Shown: positions 54,513 to 63,339, counted from the stretch's first letter. The stretch is DNA of 64,000 nt from Comamonadaceae bacterium PBBC1 (GCA_002256145.1 NKIP01000010.1:84732-148731), one strand, 5' to 3'. Notes: a model not told the origin generated them from the letters alone. Translations and numbers: made by a program.

Positions 54513-55514
54513 TCACTGGCCACGCTGGTAACGGTTCACGGCCCGGTTATGCTCGTCGAGGCTGGCACTGAAATGGCTGCTGCCGTCGCCCTTGGCCACA
54601 AAGTAGATGGCGGACGTTTTGGCCGGTTGCACAGCGGCCAAAAGGGCCGACTTGCCGGGCATGGCAATGGGCGTCGGTGGCAGACCGGCCCGGGTGTAGG
54701 TGTTCCAAGGTGTGTCGCTTGTCAGGTGCACACGGCGCAAGTTGCCATCGAAAGCCTCGCCCAAACCATAAATCACCGTGGGGTCGGTTTGCAAACGCAT
54801 GCCGATGCGCAGGCGGTTGTTAAAAACGCCCGAAATCAGCGGCCGGTCTGAGCCCTTGCCGGTTTCCTTTTCCACAATGCTGGCCAAAATCAAGGCCTCT
54901 TCGGGCGACTTGAGCGACGCATCGGGCTGCCGCAGCGCCCAGGCCTGCTGCACATGCTTGTCCATGGCCTTCATGGCCCGCTGCAAGACCGCCAGATCGC
55001 TCGACCCTTTGGCGTAGGAATAAGTGTCCGGGTAAAAACGCCCCTCGGGTGCCACACCGGGACGGCCCAATTGCGCCATCAAGGCGTCATCGCCCAAAGC
55101 GCGGCTGTCGGGCTTGAGGCTCTCGGCCTTGGCCAAGGCCTGGCGCACTTGCCGCCAGTTCCAGCCCTCGACAATCGTCACCGTGCGCAGGCTTTCTTCG
55201 CCCCGCACCAGCATGTTCAAGAGGCGCACAGGCGTGGTGCCGGGCGCCATTTCGTAACTGCCCGCCCGCATCTGGCGCGATTGGCCCGAGACGCGAAACC
55301 ACGCATACAAGAGCGTGGGCGACGTTTGCGCCCCGGCGTCCACCACCGCTTGGGCGATGGACTTGGGCGAAGTGCCGGGCTCGATCGACAAATCCAGGGT
55401 GGCTTGGCGGGTGTCCATGGGCTGATTCAGCCACCAAAAGCCCGCCGCAGCCAGTCCCAGGGCGAGCAACATCACACTGAGCAGTAACTTCATCAAGCCT
55501 TTGAGCACGGCCAT
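54513..55514 (-). CDS. mltG: Endolytic murein transglycosylase MltG
   Basis: Inner-membrane enzyme that cuts nascent glycan strands and sets chain length. The 333-residue form (ATG of MAVLKGLMK; a later ATG, seven codons on, is also possible) has one membrane anchor (about residues 8-27) and the MltG catalytic domain with the active Glu in SIVEKETG (about residue 215). It also contains [10 protein letters not shown] and the C-terminal [14 protein letters not shown]. It is divergent from ygfZ with about 100 bases between the starts. mltG-tmk-holB is a common bacterial order. Confidence 0.92.
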   Translation of the reverse strand: MAVLKGLMKLLLSVMLLALGLAAAGFWWLNQPMDTRQATLDLSIEPGTSPKSIAQAVVDAGAQTSPTLLYAWFRVSGQSRQMRAGSYEMAPGTTPVRLLNMLVRGEESLRTVTIVEGWNWRQVRQALAKAESLKPDSRALGDDALMAQLGRPGVAPEGRFYPDTYSYAKGSSDLAVLQRAMKAMDKHVQQAWALRQPDASLKSPEEALILASIVEKETGKGSDRPLISGVFNNRLRIGMRLQTDPTVIYGLGEAFDGNLRRVHLTSDTPWNTYTRAGLPPTPIAMPGKSALLAAVQPAKTSAIYFVAKGDGSSHFSASLDEHNRAVNRYQRGQ

Positions 55515-55615
55515 GTCCTTTGTTCGGGTGTTGAAAACGTGGAGGGCATGATAATTCAGGCCTTGTCGCCAGACCGAGTCACCCCATGAACACCCGCCCA
55601 GAATTGAGCCCACCC

Positions 55616-56542
55616 ATGAACACCGTTTTGAATGGCACCAGCGCCCTGCCCCACTTGGGCGTGATCCAGGCGCAAGGCGAAGACGCAGCGAACTTCTTGC
55701 ACAACCAACTGAGCAACGACGTGCTGCTCTTGCCCGTGGGCCAAGCGCGACTGGCGGCTTTTTGCTCGGCCAAGGGGCGCATGCAGGCCAGTTTCATTCT
55801 GGTCAAAACCGCGCCCGATACCGTGCTGCTGGTCTTGAGCCTCGACTTGCTGGCCCAGACCCTCAAGCGCTTGTCCATGTTTGTGCTGCGGGCCAAAGTC
55901 AAAATGAGCGACGCCACGGGCCAATGGCAGTTGCGTGGCTTGCTCGGCGACAGCTCCCGGAATCTGGTGGGCGGTGCCGCGCCTTGGCAGACCCTGGCGC
56001 AGGATATGGCGCACACGGTGGCGCTTTATCCCGCTGTGTTGGGCGACACCAAAATTCCCCGCGCTTTGTGGATCGCCCCGGCGGGTCACGCACTGCCTGC
56101 AGGCGCCGATGTGCCCACCGAAATCTGGTCATGGGCCGAGGTCATGAGCGGCGTGACGCTGGTCAGCCAGCCTGTGTTCGAAGCCTTCGTGCCACAAATG
56201 ATGAATTACGAATCCGTGGGTGGCGTCAACTTCAAAAAAGGCTGCTACCCCGGGCAAGAGGTCGTGGCCCGCAGCCAGTTTCGCGGCACCTTGAAGCGCC
56301 GCACGGCGCTGGTGCACAGCCCTGTGGCCCTGACGGCCGGGCAGGACGTGTTCACCCCCACCGACCCCGAGCAGCCTTGCGCCACCGTGGTGCTGAGTGC
56401 TGCGCGACCAGACGGCCAAGGTTTTGACGCGCTGGTCAGCGGCACGCTGGAGAGCCAGCAAACTGGTTGGAGGGCAGGCAGTACAGATGGCGAGGCGCTG
56501 GAGTTGCTGTCCCTGCCCTACCCTTTACTCGAAGACATTTGA
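55616..56542 (+). CDS. ygfZ: Folate-binding YgfZ-type protein
   Basis: Tetrahydrofolate-binding protein related to GcvT that supports Fe-S enzyme repair. The signature KGCYPGQEVVAR is intact, with the functional Cys at about residue 210. The chosen ATG (MNTVLNGTSALPHLGV) gives 308 residues and the usual Burkholderiales N-terminus; an ATG 30 bases earlier, within an identical ATGAACACC repeat, is an alternative. No GcvT-type aminomethyl transfer motif beyond the folate core is present. It faces mltG. Confidence 0.9.
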   Translation: MNTVLNGTSALPHLGVIQAQGEDAANFLHNQLSNDVLLLPVGQARLAAFCSAKGRMQASFILVKTAPDTVLLVLSLDLLAQTLKRLSMFVLRAKVKMSDATGQWQLRGLLGDSSRNLVGGAAPWQTLAQDMAHTVALYPAVLGDTKIPRALWIAPAGHALPAGADVPTEIWSWAEVMSGVTLVSQPVFEAFVPQMMNYESVGGVNFKKGCYPGQEVVARSQFRGTLKRRTALVHSPVALTAGQDVFTPTDPEQPCATVVLSAARPDGQGFDALVSGTLESQQTGWRAGSTDGEALELLSLPYPLLEDI

Positions 56543-56550
56543 GCACCCCC

Positions 56551-56659
56551 TGTAGGTCGGTGGTCAAAGACCCCGACATTGAGATTCTGAGTCTGTAGGC
56601 TACTGAATGTTTGGCTTTAATCAGGGAACATGTCGGACTCTTCGAGTGCCGACCTACGA
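56551..56659. repeat. REP-like paired palindrome (copy 3)
   Basis: Two facing units: TGTAGGTCGGTGGTCAAAGACC-type (56551-56580) and its counterpart (56628-56659). Each unit is self-complementary (GTCGG-TGGTC-AAA-GACC-CCGAC; GTCGG-ACTC-TTC-GAGT-CCGAC) and carries the tag GTAG outside. This matches the REP-pair (BIME) plan of copies 1 and 2. It lies just downstream of the convergent ygfZ and thioesterase-GNAT genes. Confidence 0.68.
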
Positions 56660-56721
56660 AGAGGCTCCTGCAGAACCAGCCCTGCCGACACCTGGGGTGA
56701 TTGAGGTCTTCGAGCAAGCGC

Positions 56722-57579
56722 CTAAAGGGACATCACCATCTCGATGTGCGCAATCCCCGCCTCTTCAAACACCGCACCATGCGGCTCAAAGCCTGAGCGC
56801 TTGTAAAAACCTTCGGCGCTGCATTGGGCATGCAGGATCACCTGGGTATCGCCCCGGTGCTTTGCCGCATCCATCAGGGCATGCAGCACGCGGCGGCCCA
56901 GGTCGCTGCCGCGCATCTGCTTTTTGACCGCCATGCGGCCAATGCGGGACACACCGGGCGCGTGTTGAATCAGGCGGCCTGTGGCCAGGCAAAAGCCCAT
57001 GCGGTTCAGGGTCACCGCGTGCAAGGCGGTGTCGTCTTCATGGTCCCATTCCAGCTCGGCCGGAACTTTTTGCTCATGCACAAACACTTCTGTGCGCAGT
57101 GGGCTGGCCAGCTTTTGAAAGTCGTGCCAAGAGCCCAGATGCACCTGCACCATGTCTTCGCCGCGCTCAAAGCCTTCGAGCATGTCGCGCAAGGGGGCCG
57201 GCACGGGCTGGCTCTTTTTGGCCACCGGGTCCGCGTACACATAAACCAGCTCGCTGGTGATCAGCAATTCATCACCCCGAAAAATCGCGCCCACAAAGGT
57301 CATGGACGAGTTGCCCACGCGTTCGCAGCGCATGCACACGTCCAGAAAGTCGTCCATCTCGGCGCTGGCGTGGTATTCGAGGCTGGCCTTTTTGACAAAC
57401 ATGTCCCCGCCCAGTTGGTGCATGGTGTCGGCGTAAGGCATGGCCAGATTACGCCAATAGTCGGTCACAGCGGTGTCGAAGTACATGAGGTAATGACCGT
57501 TGAAGACGATCTTTTGCATGTCTACCTCGACCCAGCGCACGCGCATGCGGTGAGAAAAACGGAAGTCCTGGCGTTTCAT
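56722..57579 (-). CDS. YbgC-type acyl-CoA thioesterase fused to GNAT acetyltransferase
   Basis: One 285-residue protein with two domains. Residues 1-130 are a hotdog thioesterase (YbgC/FadM type): MRVRWVEVDMQKIVFNGHYL holds the conserved Asp20 and the HYL helix. Residues about 140-285 form an ElaA-like GNAT domain with the acetyl-CoA motif RMAVKKQMRGSDLGRRVL and an AEGFYKRSGFEP end. The start at MKRQDFRFSH has a Shine-Dalgarno AAAGGAAC. The substrate link between the two enzymes is unknown; the same domain pair is reported for some Burkholderiales proteins, from memory. Confidence 0.83.
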   Translation of the reverse strand: MKRQDFRFSHRMRVRWVEVDMQKIVFNGHYLMYFDTAVTDYWRNLAMPYADTMHQLGGDMFVKKASLEYHASAEMDDFLDVCMRCERVGNSSMTFVGAIFRGDELLITSELVYVYADPVAKKSQPVPAPLRDMLEGFERGEDMVQVHLGSWHDFQKLASPLRTEVFVHEQKVPAELEWDHEDDTALHAVTLNRMGFCLATGRLIQHAPGVSRIGRMAVKKQMRGSDLGRRVLHALMDAAKHRGDTQVILHAQCSAEGFYKRSGFEPHGAVFEEAGIAHIEMVMSL

Positions 57580-57685
57580 CTTGTTCCTTTGGATTGACTT
57601 GAGCAACAGCGTTCAATGACTCGTGGGGGCTGGACCCGTCGCCGCGTTGGTTCGTTAGCGGCGGATCGTGGCGGGGGTGCCGTTC

Positions 57686-58645
57686 CTACAAAAAAGCGTT
57701 TTTTAAGGCCTTGCCTGCATCGGCATGCGCTTGCAGGGCATCGGGAATGGCTCGGCCCATGGTGATGAAGCCATGGATCACGCCTTTGTAAATTTCCAGA
57801 TCGACCGGCACGCCTGCCATGCGCAGCGTGTCGGCGTAGCGCACGCCCTCATCCACCAGCGGGTCGCATTCGGCCAGGCCCATCCAGCACGGGGCCAAGT
57901 CGCTGTGGTCGGGCGCGTTGCCGGGGGCAAAGCGCCAGTCGTCGCGGTCGGCTTTGTCGATGTAGCCGTCAAAAAACCAGGCGATGGTGTCCTTGTCGAG
58001 CATGAAGCCTTGGCCAAAAGTGTGGTGCGAAGCGGTGTCTTGTTGGGAGCCGCAACCCGGGTAAAACAGCAGCTGCAAAGCAAGCTTCAGGCCTGCATCG
58101 CGGGCCATCAAGGCGCACACGGCAGACAAAGTGCCGCCTGCGCTGTCTCCACCTATGGCCAGGCGCGTGGTGTCCAGTCCCAGGCTTGGGCCGTGCTGGT
58201 GCAGCCAGTTCAGGGCGTCCCAAGCGTCGTGCACGGCCGTGGGAAATCGGTGCTCAGGCGCGAGCCGGTAGTCCAGCGACACCACGGCGCAGTGGCCCTG
58301 GCGGCTGAGCTGTCGGCACAGCACATCGTGTGTGGTGAGGCTGCCTACGGTGAAACCTCCGCCATGCAGGTAAAGCAGCACGGGCAAGGCGGTGTCGCTG
58401 TGTGGCGCATACAGCCGAGCAGGCATGACGTGACCGTCACGGGCAGGAATGGTAATGTCCTGCACTCGGTCCACATGGGGTGCGGGCTTCAGGTCCAGGA
58501 TCGGGCCGCCGATGTCGTAAAAAGCACGGGCCTGCGCGGCCGTCACGGCGTGCATGGGGGCGCGCCCTGCCCGCTCCACGCGGTCAATCAGCGTGCGGGT
58601 GGCCGGGTTCAGCAAGGATCGGGGGTTGAGGTGGTGGCTGCTCAT
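57686..58645 (-). CDS. Alpha/beta hydrolase, hormone-sensitive lipase family
   Basis: Esterase/lipase of the HSL (family IV) type. The 319-residue protein has the oxyanion motif HGGGF (94-98), the nucleophile elbow GDSAGG (Ser168), an acid in ECDPLVDEG and the His in KGVIHGF. No signal peptide is visible, so it is likely cytoplasmic. It faces the iron alcohol dehydrogenase gene across 159 bases. Substrate unknown; short-chain esters are typical of the family. Confidence 0.88.
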   Translation of the reverse strand: MSSHHLNPRSLLNPATRTLIDRVERAGRAPMHAVTAAQARAFYDIGGPILDLKPAPHVDRVQDITIPARDGHVMPARLYAPHSDTALPVLLYLHGGGFTVGSLTTHDVLCRQLSRQGHCAVVSLDYRLAPEHRFPTAVHDAWDALNWLHQHGPSLGLDTTRLAIGGDSAGGTLSAVCALMARDAGLKLALQLLFYPGCGSQQDTASHHTFGQGFMLDKDTIAWFFDGYIDKADRDDWRFAPGNAPDHSDLAPCWMGLAECDPLVDEGVRYADTLRMAGVPVDLEIYKGVIHGFITMGRAIPDALQAHADAGKALKNAFL

Positions 58646-58804
58646 GCAAGGCGGGGTCCTATCGCCAACGTGACGGCTGTAGGCCGTTGGGGTTGGTGAT
58701 TAGAGGCTTCCTGAATCAAAATGAATGGCATCGTACAACGCGCCGGGGCCCTTGCCTGTCACCCCCGCCGCAAACATCCTCAGCACATCACCGGAGTGCC
58801 TCTC
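58646..58804. other. Divergent intergenic region with a hairpin
   Basis: 159 bases between the HSL hydrolase and alcohol dehydrogenase starts. It contains an imperfect inverted repeat at 58665-58690 (CCAACG ... CGTTGG with an inner ACGGC/GCCGT), which could be an operator, and the ribosome site CCGGAG ahead of the dehydrogenase. Confidence 0.35.
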
Positions 58805-59941
58805 ATGTCCTTCATCAATTACGTCACCCAAATCCAGATCGACTTTGGCGCTGTCAAGCTGCTGCAGGCCGAGTGCGAGCGCGTGGGCATCCGCAAACCA
58901 CTCATCGTGACCGATGCGGGCGTCAAGGCCGCAGGCGTGCTGCAAAAAGCGCTCGACGCCTTGCCCGACTTGCCAGTCATCGTGTTTGACCAAACCCCCT
59001 CTAACCCCACCGAGGCGGCTGTTCGCGCCGCTGCGGCCATGTACCAGACCCACGGATGCGACGGTCTGATCGCAGTGGGTGGCGGCTCGGCCATCGACTG
59101 TGCCAAGGGCGTGGCCATTGCCGTGAGCCACGAAGGACCGCTCAAAACCTACGCAACCATCGAAGGCGGCTCGCTCAAAATCACCGACCGTGTGGCCCCC
59201 ATCATCGCCGTGCCCACCACCAGCGGCACCGGCAGCGAGGTGGCACGGGGCGCGATTTTGATCTTGGACGACGGTCGCAAGTTGGGTTTCCACAGCTGGT
59301 TCATCGTGCCCAAAGCCGCCATTTGCGACCCCGAACTCACCTTGGGTTTGCCGCCCATGCTCACCGCTGCGACCGGCATGGACGCGGTGGCGCACTGCAT
59401 GGAGACCTTCATGGCCGCGCCCTTCAACCCGCCCGCCGACGGTATCGCGCTCGATGGCTTGCAACGTGCCTGGGCCCACATTGAACGCGCCACCCACAAC
59501 GGCCAAGACCGCGAAGCCCGCCTGAACATGATGAGCGCCAGCATGCAAGGCGCCATGGCCTTCCAAAAAGGACTGGGTTGTGTGCACAGCTTGAGCCACA
59601 GCCTGGGTGGCGTGAACCCGCGCCTGCACCATGGCACCTTGAACGCCATGTTTTTGCCCGCCGTGGTCACGTTCAACGCCGCTGCCGAATCGGTGCAAAA
59701 GGAAAACCGCCTGAACCGCATGGCCCAGGCCATGGGCTTGCAAAGCGGCAGCGACATTCCTGCGGCCATCCAGGACATGAACGCCCGTTTGGGCCTGCCC
59801 ACTGGTTTGGGTGCCATGGGCGTGACGGAAAGCCTGTTTGATGCCGTGATCACAGGCGCGCTGGCCGACCATTGCCACAAGACCAACCCGCGCATCGCCT
59901 CGGCGGACGAATACCGCGACATGCTGCTGACCAGCCTGTGA
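58805..59941 (+). CDS. Iron-containing alcohol dehydrogenase
   Basis: Fe-ADH family (group III) dehydrogenase oxidising an alcohol with NAD(P)+. The 378-residue protein starts MSFINYVTQIQID, has a dinucleotide region VGGGSAID and PTTSGTGSE, and metal-type ligands Asp193, His197, His261 and the His pair 275-276 in LHHGTLNA. The start is supported by CCGGAG seven bases upstream; an upstream in-frame ATG lacks family character. Substrate cannot be named; maleylacetate-type relatives share the fold. The downstream neighbour is the convergent TfoX-N gene. Confidence 0.86.
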   Translation: MSFINYVTQIQIDFGAVKLLQAECERVGIRKPLIVTDAGVKAAGVLQKALDALPDLPVIVFDQTPSNPTEAAVRAAAAMYQTHGCDGLIAVGGGSAIDCAKGVAIAVSHEGPLKTYATIEGGSLKITDRVAPIIAVPTTSGTGSEVARGAILILDDGRKLGFHSWFIVPKAAICDPELTLGLPPMLTAATGMDAVAHCMETFMAAPFNPPADGIALDGLQRAWAHIERATHNGQDREARLNMMSASMQGAMAFQKGLGCVHSLSHSLGGVNPRLHHGTLNAMFLPAVVTFNAAAESVQKENRLNRMAQAMGLQSGSDIPAAIQDMNARLGLPTGLGAMGVTESLFDAVITGALADHCHKTNPRIASADEYRDMLLTSL

Positions 59942-59989
59942 GGCCAGGCAAGTCTTGTATTTGCGGTCGCTCACCGCTGTGAGCGACTG

Positions 59990-60385
59990 TCAGCCCCCTG
60001 CGCGTGTGGGCTCAAGACGTTTTTTCAAACGGGTTTTGGCCCTCTCGCGTGTCTGCGCTTTGGCCACATGCCCACGCAAAGCGGCATCCCAAGCCGACCG
60101 TGCCCAGCGCACGGCCTCGGCGGGCTCGTCAAAAATCGCATCGGGTGCCGTCCAATAAGACAGGGCCACGTCTTTGCCCTTCATGGGGTAGGTGAAGGGC
60201 GTCAAGTTCAGCGCTTCAAAATCGGGCCGGTTCACCTCGTCGGCCTTGAGGTACAGCCGGTTGTCCATGACGATGGCGAACATCAAGCCCTCGTGGTACA
60301 GGCCATGCCCACCAAACATGCGGCGGGCGGTGACCTGGCCCCACTTTTCCAGCAGCTCCTGAACGAAGCCGATGAATTCACTCAA
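59990..60385 (-). CDS. TfoX N-terminal domain protein
   Basis: Small TfoX/Sxy N-terminal family protein (131 residues). Full Sxy in Escherichia coli and Haemophilus regulates competence with CRP, but this protein lacks the C-terminal domain. The core MFGGHGLYHEGLMFAIVMDNRLYLKADE, split by a glycine turn, and FTYPMKGKDVALSYW match the family. The probable start is a TTG (encoding MSEFIGFVQE) whose last two bases overlap the TGA of the upstream SGNH gene (TTGA), so it seems translated by coupling; a longer TTG is possible. Its role here is unknown. Confidence 0.78.
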   Translation of the reverse strand: MSEFIGFVQELLEKWGQVTARRMFGGHGLYHEGLMFAIVMDNRLYLKADEVNRPDFEALNLTPFTYPMKGKDVALSYWTAPDAIFDEPAEAVRWARSAWDAALRGHVAKAQTRERAKTRLKKRLEPTRAGG

Positions 60386-61230
60386 AGGCTGCCCCGACCG
60401 TGCTCGGCGTGGTACTTCTGGGCAGTTTCCCAAGCCACGGCTTGCAGGTGCGCGGCCACGTCAGCGGGCAGACCTGCGGTGTACTTGCTGCCGATCGGGT
60501 TGATTTTGAACACCGAAGCCAGCACCGTGCTGGCCCCAAGGTAAGTGCCCTGCAAGGTCGGGTGGCGCTTGTCGCCAATGATGAGCGGGATGTCCGGACG
60601 TTTGGCTTGGGATGCGGCAAAAGCCAGGCCGGCAGGCACCACCAGCGCGTTGTTGGCCTTGCCCACCTTGGTGTATTCGGCCGCGAGTGGCCCGGTCATG
60701 TCAGGCTTGTCCGAATAGGCCCAAGACATGAACAGGATGGGCTCAGCCCCGTGTTTGCGGGCAGTTTCGCTGTGCTTTTTGGCAAATTCATGAAAAACCG
60801 GCTGCAGCTTGGGGTGGATGGGGCACTGGCTGCAGTCCATCATCATGACCGCATCAAAAGGCTTGTCAAAGGTGTTGAAGCGCACCTCGTTGTCGCCCAC
60901 AAACGAATAGCTCGACACGCCGCCGGGCTTGAAATAAGCCGCCACATCGTGCCAGTTGATGCCCGAACCGCTGATGGTGGCCGACACGTTGCGCACACTG
61001 CGCTTGCCATTGTCGGCCGCGCCCGCCATCAATTGGCCCAGGTGGCCGTGCATGGAATTGTTGTAATAAAAAAAGCTGTTGCCCACCCACAGCATGCTGC
61101 GCAGCGGTGCCGTGGCGGTTTGGGCGGGTGGCTTGGCCGTGCTGACGGCAGGCCCGGTGCTGGGCAGTGTGCTGCAAGCGGCCAATACACCGGTGGCCAG
61201 CAGCAAGCTGGGTGTGCGAATCCAGTTCAT
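60382..61230 (-). CDS. SGNH/GDSL-like lipoprotein
   Basis: Predicted outer or inner membrane lipoprotein hydrolase. The start at MNWIRTPSLL gives a signal with lipobox VLAAC (Cys19) and 282 residues. The mature part opens LWVGNSFFYYNNSMHGHL, resembling the block I of SGNH hydrolases (nucleophile in GNS), and contains SGSGINWHD and the C-terminal DKRHPTLQGTYLGA with D-x-x-H. This best fits the SGNH/DUF4886-like group; the substrate is unknown. It has a fair Shine-Dalgarno (GGAAG) and is coupled to the TfoX-N gene. Confidence 0.8.
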   Translation of the reverse strand: MNWIRTPSLLLATGVLAACSTLPSTGPAVSTAKPPAQTATAPLRSMLWVGNSFFYYNNSMHGHLGQLMAGAADNGKRSVRNVSATISGSGINWHDVAAYFKPGGVSSYSFVGDNEVRFNTFDKPFDAVMMMDCSQCPIHPKLQPVFHEFAKKHSETARKHGAEPILFMSWAYSDKPDMTGPLAAEYTKVGKANNALVVPAGLAFAASQAKRPDIPLIIGDKRHPTLQGTYLGASTVLASVFKINPIGSKYTAGLPADVAAHLQAVAWETAQKYHAEHGRGSL

Positions 61231-61302
61231 GTTCTTCCGATCTTTTGAAGTGAAACCTGAACCAGTTTCGTGCAGCACACCCTGCGCGTCAGTCACATCG
61301 GT

Positions 61303-62256
61303 TCAAGGGCCGTCGTGGCTGGGCATCTTGGCGCCCACATGCAGCTCGCCCCGGGCCTCGGCCAGCTCGACCTGGCGCTGACGCTCGGCCAGTTTGACCT
61401 TTTGCTCGGGCGTGCGCTGGTCGTGGCAGTGGTCGCAGCTCACGCCCAGCACGTAGTTTGGAGACAGCTTGTCCTGCTCGCTCAAGGGCCAGCGGCAAGA
61501 GCGGCACAGCTCATGGCTGCCCACCCCAAGGCCGTGACCCACGCTCACGCGCTCGTCAAACACAAAGCACTCACCTTCCCAGGTGCTTTGCTCGGGCGGA
61601 ATTTCTTCCAGGTATTTGAGGATGCCGCCTTCGAGGTGGTAGACCTCGTCAAAGCCACGCATTTTCATCAGCGCGGTGGATTTTTCGCAGCGGATGCCAC
61701 CCGTGCAGAACATGGCCACCTTGGTCTTTTTGGCGGCATCGCCCTGCAAGTGGGGCTGCGCATCCAGCCAAGCGGGCAGCTGCACAAAGTTTTTGATGTT
61801 CGGGTTGACCGCGCCCTTGAAGGTGCCGATGGCCACTTCGTAGTCGTTGCGGGTGTCGATGACCACCACATCCGGGTCGGCCAGCAAGGCGTTCCAGTCG
61901 GCGGGTTTGACGTACTGGCCCACGGTTTTGTTCGGGTCCAACTCGGGCACACGCAAAGTCACGATCTCTTTTTTGAGCTTGACCTTCATGCGGGTGAAGG
62001 GTGGCTTGGGGCTCCAGGACTCTTTGTGCACCAAGCTGGCCAGGCGCGGATCGGCCCGCAAAAACGACAGCACGGCACGAATGCCGTTTTCAGGTCCGGC
62101 AATCGTGCCGTTGATGCCCTCGTGGGCCAAGAGCAAGGTGCCCTTGACCTCGTTGGCTTCGCAACAGGCTTGCAAAGGGGCTTGGAGGGCCTCGAAATCG
62201 GGCAAATCGACAAATTTGTAGAGGGCGGCGGTGAGGTAAATGGCATTGGAAGGCAT
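61303..62256 (-). CDS. trhO: tRNA uridine hydroxylase TrhO (rhodanese family)
   Basis: Oxygen-dependent enzyme (YceA/UPF0176) that makes 5-hydroxyuridine at tRNA position 34. The 317-residue protein from [15 protein letters not shown] has the N-terminal acylphosphatase-like part and a rhodanese domain with the reactive Cys184 in [12 protein letters not shown], plus a Cys-rich tail (CRSCRW, CDHCHDQ). A Met five residues upstream is also possible. It follows the toxin gene with 51 bases between. Confidence 0.9.
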   Translation of the reverse strand: MPSNAIYLTAALYKFVDLPDFEALQAPLQACCEANEVKGTLLLAHEGINGTIAGPENGIRAVLSFLRADPRLASLVHKESWSPKPPFTRMKVKLKKEIVTLRVPELDPNKTVGQYVKPADWNALLADPDVVVIDTRNDYEVAIGTFKGAVNPNIKNFVQLPAWLDAQPHLQGDAAKKTKVAMFCTGGIRCEKSTALMKMRGFDEVYHLEGGILKYLEEIPPEQSTWEGECFVFDERVSVGHGLGVGSHELCRSCRWPLSEQDKLSPNYVLGVSCDHCHDQRTPEQKVKLAERQRQVELAEARGELHVGAKMPSHDGP

Positions 62257-62307
62257 GCCGTAATTATCCATGCCAACAGGGGCAGGTTTTTTCGTGAACG
62301 ACAAGCT

Positions 62308-62805
62308 TCAGGAATGCTGAACAGTGGCCAAGGGCAAGAACAGGGTCAGCGGTGAGTCGGGCAAGGCGATGAAACCATGATGACTGTAAAAAGCAGCTGC
62401 CGCCTCGTCCTTGGCGTCCACGACCAGGGCGAAGGCGGCAATCTCTGATCGAGCGGCTCGGTCAAGCGCATCGGCCAGTAACGCACCGCCCAGACCTTGG
62501 CCCTTGAATTCATGATCGACGGCCAGGCGGCCCATGCGCACGGCGGGCACCGTCAGGTAGCGCGGCAGCTTCTTGCGGGTGCTGGCCGGCAAATCGGCCA
62601 GATACAGGCTGGTCGAGGCCAAGGTGTAGTACCCCGCAATGCGCTCCCCGTCTGCCAAGGCCACAAAGCAGGCGGCAACGCGACGGCGAATGTCCTGGGT
62701 GGCTTGCTCGCGCAGGTAGCGATTGAGCGGCTCCGAATCGCAATGGAACTTGGCGCGATCATGCGCCCCATCCAGCAGGGCCAGCAGGAACGGGGCGCGG
62801 CTCAT
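62308..62805 (-). CDS. GNAT-family toxin (TacT/AtaT-like) of a type II TA pair
   Basis: A 165-residue GNAT acetyltransferase of the group that acetylates charged tRNA and stops translation. The acetyl-CoA segment RMGRLAVDHEFKGQGLGGALL lies near residues 90-110, and the conserved Tyr is in AFYSHHGF. It is preceded by, and overlaps by four bases with (ATGA), a DUF1778-type antitoxin gene, which is the standard genetic order. That makes the toxin call much stronger than the domain alone. Confidence 0.85.
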   Translation of the reverse strand: MSRAPFLLALLDGAHDRAKFHCDSEPLNRYLREQATQDIRRRVAACFVALADGERIAGYYTLASTSLYLADLPASTRKKLPRYLTVPAVRMGRLAVDHEFKGQGLGGALLADALDRAARSEIAAFALVVDAKDEAAAAFYSHHGFIALPDSPLTLFLPLATVQHS

Positions 62806-63083
62806 TCAGAACGCAGAAGCTTGCTGCGGCGACTGAAGGCACGCTCCAAAGCCGGAACCGGTTTGGGCGGCGACAGCAGCGCCTGCGCAAAACAGGCTTG
62901 ATCAGCCTGCGACAGACGAATGACATCCGCTTGTTCGATGGCCTGATGTGCGGCGGCCTGCACGGCAGACACCACAAAATCGGTCATGGTTCGGCCCTGA
63001 AGCTCGGCCGCACGCTTGAGCATGGCATGCAGATCGGTGCTGATTCGAGCTTCGAGGCGGGCGGTAGAAATGGCTGCGGGCAT
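62802..63083 (-). CDS. DUF1778 ribbon-helix-helix antitoxin
   Basis: Antitoxin (TacA/AtaR-like) of 93 residues. The N-terminal ribbon-helix-helix (ARLEARISTDLHAMLKRAAELQGRTMTDFVV) binds DNA and the C-terminal tail (about residues 55-93) likely binds the toxin. It has a very strong Shine-Dalgarno AGGAGGTC and starts MPAAIS. A perfect palindrome lies 23 bases upstream and is the probable operator for self-repression. Confidence 0.87.
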   Translation of the reverse strand: MPAAISTARLEARISTDLHAMLKRAAELQGRTMTDFVVSAVQAAAHQAIEQADVIRLSQADQACFAQALLSPPKPVPALERAFSRRSKLLRSE

Positions 63084-63106
63084 GGTGGTGACCTCCTGAT
63101 GCGAGG

Positions 63107-63125
63107 ATACGGCAATTTGCCGTAT
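63107..63125. promoter_or_regulatory. Operator-like palindrome of the TA operon
   Basis: ATACGGCA-ATT-TGCCGTAT, a perfect 8-bp inverted repeat with a 3-base spacer. It lies just upstream of the antitoxin start (23 bases to the ATG). Ribbon-helix-helix antitoxins bind such sites to repress their own promoter. Confidence 0.6.
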
Positions 63126-63339
63126 GAATCAAGGTGAAGCCTGTTGTGCGCCTACTTGACACATCGGGAACAGCAAAGGTTTGGTGTTACCCCAGCAGTT
63201 TCTGACCCACCTCGTACCTGAGAGTTAGGCTCCCGCCCAAATCGATTTTAAAAAGGGCTCAAACGTCAAGCAGAAGTCAACCCAGGACCTACACGCGTGC
63301 ACCGAGAGCCCGATCGAATTGGACGGCTTCGGACTTTGA
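63126..63339. other. Intergenic region next to TA operon
   Basis: No credible gene. Short frames here lack start or domain support. The region separates the TA operon from the presumed insertion-sequence end and lies beside the unusual tail of the window. Confidence 0.35.

Noticed and set aside
58700..59974. Long minus-strand frame opposite the iron alcohol dehydrogenase
   Set aside because: Shadow of the plus-strand dehydrogenase, Gly/His/Val rich with no motif.
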